The position numbers were made by a program, and so were the translations under genes. From positions 20,081,516-20,145,515 of the forward strand of contig NC_051433.1 of NCBI RefSeq assembly GCF_001649575.2: DNA of 64,000 nucleotides, read 5' to 3'. The stretch's first letter is position 1. Every line of letters begins with the position of its first letter. The DNA is from Kryptolebias marmoratus (Eukaryota > Chordata > Actinopteri > Cyprinodontiformes > Rivulidae). The notes under the pieces were generated by a model that saw nothing but the letters and a program-made list of their open reading frames with translations, made no database searches and was not told the origin of the DNA. Shown here piece after piece: positions 60,947 through 64,000 of the stretch.

Positions 60947-61120
60947 GATTCCCCCGGAGGAGCTGGCCCAAGTGGCTGGGGAGAGGGAAGACTGGGTTTC
61001 CCTGCTTAGGTTGCTACCCCCGCGACCCAACCCCGGATAAGCAGAAGAGGATGGACAGATGGACGGACGGATGGATGGACGGACGGATGGATGGACGGAC
61101 AGATGGATGGATGGATGGAT
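60947..61120 (+). mobile_element. Second copy of the window-start repeat, probably a LINE 3' tail
   Basis: Begins GATTCCCCCGGAGGAGCTGG exactly like position 1 and ends in a GATG/GACG tetranucleotide array of about 70 bp. Compared with the first copy it has several C-to-T and A/G changes. Confidence 0.7.
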
Positions 61121-64000
61121 TTCCTAAAGGTAGCATCTCACAGGGCCGAACTGTTTGAGACTAGTTGGAAACTCAAAATTATGAGAAAATAGGTGGACAT
61201 CAACAACTGATATATACTCTCTCACTGAATTCTGAGTGTTTGAGATCAAATGGATTTTGCATTTCATTGAAATTGGCGTGATCTGGATGAGAATGTACAG
61301 TGGATTTTCTATTTCAGAAAGTGATAAAAGATTTGCCTGTGATGCTAATTATAGTTCTAGGACAGAAACTTGATAGTTTGCAGGTCAGCACCACTGCAGA
61401 TTCAGTCCTTAATGAGCTGAAGGCACTAATGAAAATCCTCCTCTTTCTCAATGGAGTGCAATCACACAGTTGTGAAAGAGCTGGGCTGCTCTCAACCTAA
61501 TTCATTCACACAGCAACAAGATCACTTGTAGGTAGAATATAAACAAAGTCCAATTACATCTTCATGTCAACCGAAAGGCCAGGACATAAGACTGGAGGAA
61601 GGTGGTTAAGTAAAGGATGAGTTACCTCTAAAATGAGTAAATTTCATTAATGCTTTTGTATTTAACTACAACTACAGAAGCACTATGATATGAATTAATG
61701 ATAAACCTATTTTGAAAAGTGATTTAAAACACATTTAAACTAACATTTAATGGGATTAAAGTGCTAATGCTTTGGGTGAGAGCTCTTAGTTGATCACTTC
61801 TGGATTTACTGCGTTATTTATTTAAGCCAGATTTGGCAGAAACCCAGTGACAGATATGGCCAAAAAATGATGACTGCTGAAACCTCTACGTATTCAAAAC
61901 TTCCACCGAAGTGAGGCGGTAACCCAACAGACGCGGAGCCTTCAGGCCTCAGTGATGTGACACTCACAGTGGTGGTCAAAAGGGGACTTCAGCGTTCACG
62001 CAGAGAAATATTTCCTCTGGCTTTCTCTAAAAAGGAATCCTGCCTCACTAGTTGCGGCCCAGCTGGATAATACTCGTCTGTCTGTCTCCTTTCATGGCAT
62101 ATTAATACTGTTTCTATGTTTTCACCGGGAGGGGGTCTGTGGCAGCAGGGATACTGTGAATGCTTCTCTTCACGGGAGACTGTAGTACGCCTAACTCAGG
62201 GCTGCTAGGACTCTTGCTCCAAAACAGACCGCAGATTATACATCCCCAGTGCCACATACAACAGCCACAATCCTCTGGACTTCCTTTTCTGAGGGATCCT
62301 ACTCTCTGCTGGTGTGGTTTGTGTTCCCGGTTGGCTTCATTCATAAGCTGGTGAGCTGATAAAAAGATGAAGCGTGGGGATTACTATTCTGGCTAATTAC
62401 AAGGACGGGAGTGACCGCTGCGTCTGTTATTAAGCCCGAAATGATGATTCTGGTCCACCGGGCTGAGTGGATCAAGAAAAATCACTTGTTTTAATGAGTG
62501 AAAGTGGTGAGTCAGTGAAGCTCGGCTCTGTGTGTTGTGGGGTTTTCTCACAGAGGATGCCAGGGGCCTCTCAAGCTTTCCCACATTGGACACAGAGAGG
62601 ATCTGAAGGCGCAAACCATGGCCTCCCCACAAAAGCCACTGTGACCTTCAAGTGTGGTTTGGAGCCAAACGGATGGCTCAAGGGCCACAATGAAACTTGA
62701 TTCACTATCACTTCCACCCTTTGAAACTTAAGCACCATAACTGATTTCTAGATGCAGCATGTAAGTAAGGCTGGACATCCAGCCTCAATGTGCTTCTCGA
62801 AACGAACAAAATGTGATTTAAGTATCAGAAACCGCAAAGCTTAAAGAGGCTGGCACTTAATGCCAACTTTAGAGTCTTAATCCTGAGTATTTACTCTGTA
62901 ACAAGAGATAGCTTTGGTTTAAATTTATACTTTTTATGTGCGGTTACTTTAAGTGTTATGAAAAAACAATAAAAAAAATTTGAGTTGTTAAGTTTTAGTT
63001 GAAAAACATTTAATAAAATTAGAGCACAACTAAAGGTGGATATTTTGAAAAAAAAAAAAGGTTGATTTAAAGCCAGTTAGGGGAATAATTTTGCCCCATT
63101 TATTGCTACTTTTACTTTTTAATCAGTTCAATTTATGTCATGATTAAGCTGAAAAAGGAAATTTGCGGGGGTCGTATATTGACTTTCAAACAAAGAAGTT
63201 AGCCACTCAAGATCCCCCCCAAAAATACACATTTGACTGAAGACCATCTGCTGTGGCGTGATTAGTTTAAAAATATAATGAAACAGAATAAACAACAGTT
63301 TGTCAGTCAAACTAAAATAATTTGTCAGAACATCCTATCTGCGCTAATATTCAGTCGTAAAAAAATCTGTCATTTTTATTTCAACCAGCAACACAACACT
63401 GTAAAAGTACCAGTTCACTATAGAGACCATCCAAGGGGATGATAGTGTCCAAATCCAATTCAATTAAAATCAATTCACTCCAGTTAACTGTAAATATGAC
63501 TCAGTTCAGTACAACCAAGTGTACATCCAAATCCAACAATGTAAAGTCCAATGTCTACACACTTACACCCGCAGAGTGCAGTGTACCATGGGAATAAGAC
63601 TTTTCAAGCCTGATCCCTCATTATGTTGTTAATTTCCCAGGGATCGCGCTTCTTTACAAGGTGAAAGTACAAACCCCTGGTACGAGCACAGGAGGAGTAT
63701 TGACAGTAATCACACAAAGATAAATCGCTGTTCTATTTTTGTGGAACATGATACACACACGAAAACAAATTTCTTTGCTCACTATCATCCGTTGTGCTGT
63801 TTTTTAAACACCAGCAAACAGAAATGAAACTGTTTTCAATCACATAATCTGACACTTTAATGTAAGACAACGCATCCAGTGAAAATTAACCACAACTTTT
63901 CATTAATATCTCAAACAAAGATCAAATAGACTTCATCTGCCTTTTTTTTCCAGGGGCTATTACAGAACTGAACCCACTTCTTGACAGTTTTTGGACATGT

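Larger units (their letters stand above)
55492..64000. other. ptpra upstream region, no coding gene recognised
   Basis: About 8.5 kb. A minus-strand segment ending CTTCTTCAG|GTAAAC near 55678 could be a ptpra 5' untranslated exon. The remainder is AT-rich with interspersed repeats (58767-59880, 60947-61120), a TG microsatellite (58928-58942) and an AAAT run (57436-57454). I found no exon with both splice signals and family similarity. Confidence 0.5.

Noticed and set aside
60727..61158. A 143-codon frame with repeated [10 protein letters not shown]
   Set aside because: It reads through the LINE-like tail and the GATG simple repeat, not a gene.
62114..62700. Overlapping frames on both strands near the right end
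   Set aside because: No family motif; opposite-strand overlap in ordinary sequence suggests chance.
1..64000. CRISPR arrays, bacterial operons or phage genes
   Set aside because: The sequence is eukaryotic with introns throughout. The direct repeats are microsatellites or minisatellites without spacer structure.

Overview
This window looks like vertebrate nuclear DNA from a ray-finned (teleost) fish, probably a percomorph. It has AT-rich introns, long CA/TG microsatellites and fish-type MITEs. The genes are split into short exons with GT-AG boundaries, and their reconstructed proteins match vertebrate families with teleost traits: CD8 tails with Cys-x-His motifs instead of the mammalian Cys-x-Cys, and GnRH2 beside ptpra. 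The species cannot be settled from the sequence alone. All exon models below were read by eye from splice signals and reading-frame continuity; no alignment was run.

Layout: (1) 1-12.35 kb, plus strand: the 3' part of calpastatin (cast), about 23 readable exons with four calpain-blocking B cores, the stop codon and a poly(A) signal. (2) 12.38-25.1 kb, minus strand: the T-cell co-receptor pair cd8a (12995-14511) and cd8b (22037-25087), each complete in six coding exons, separated by about 7 kb of repeat-rich DNA. cast and cd8a converge tail to tail, with poly(A) signals about 54 bp apart. (3) 29.6-35.0 kb, minus: zmat1, a protein with four matrin-type zinc fingers, seven coding exons, 577 codons. 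(4) 35.7-36.7 kb, minus: gnrh2, complete prepro-GnRH-II of 84 residues. (5) 44.5-55.5 kb, minus: ptpra, a receptor tyrosine phosphatase with 20 coding exons and 787 codons, carrying a Thr-rich ectodomain, one membrane span and tandem D1/D2 phosphatase domains. (6) 55.5-64 kb: no coding exons recognised, only interspersed repeats.

The genes do not form an operon-like system. cd8a and cd8b encode the two chains of one heterodimeric co-receptor and are a tandem gene pair. gnrh2 next to ptpra is a linkage also known in tetrapods. I see no evidence of an undescribed multi-gene system. The most notable signals are structural: a recent, almost identical three-exon duplication inside cast whose edges fall at exon boundaries; a partial duplication beside a single N base (likely assembly-related); two copies of a long-terminal-inverted-repeat foldback element, one containing a tRNA-derived SINE; a perfect 33-bp hairpin; a transposon-like repeat carrying three DR1-type nuclear-receptor motifs; and hAT-like MITEs with 8-bp target-site duplications.
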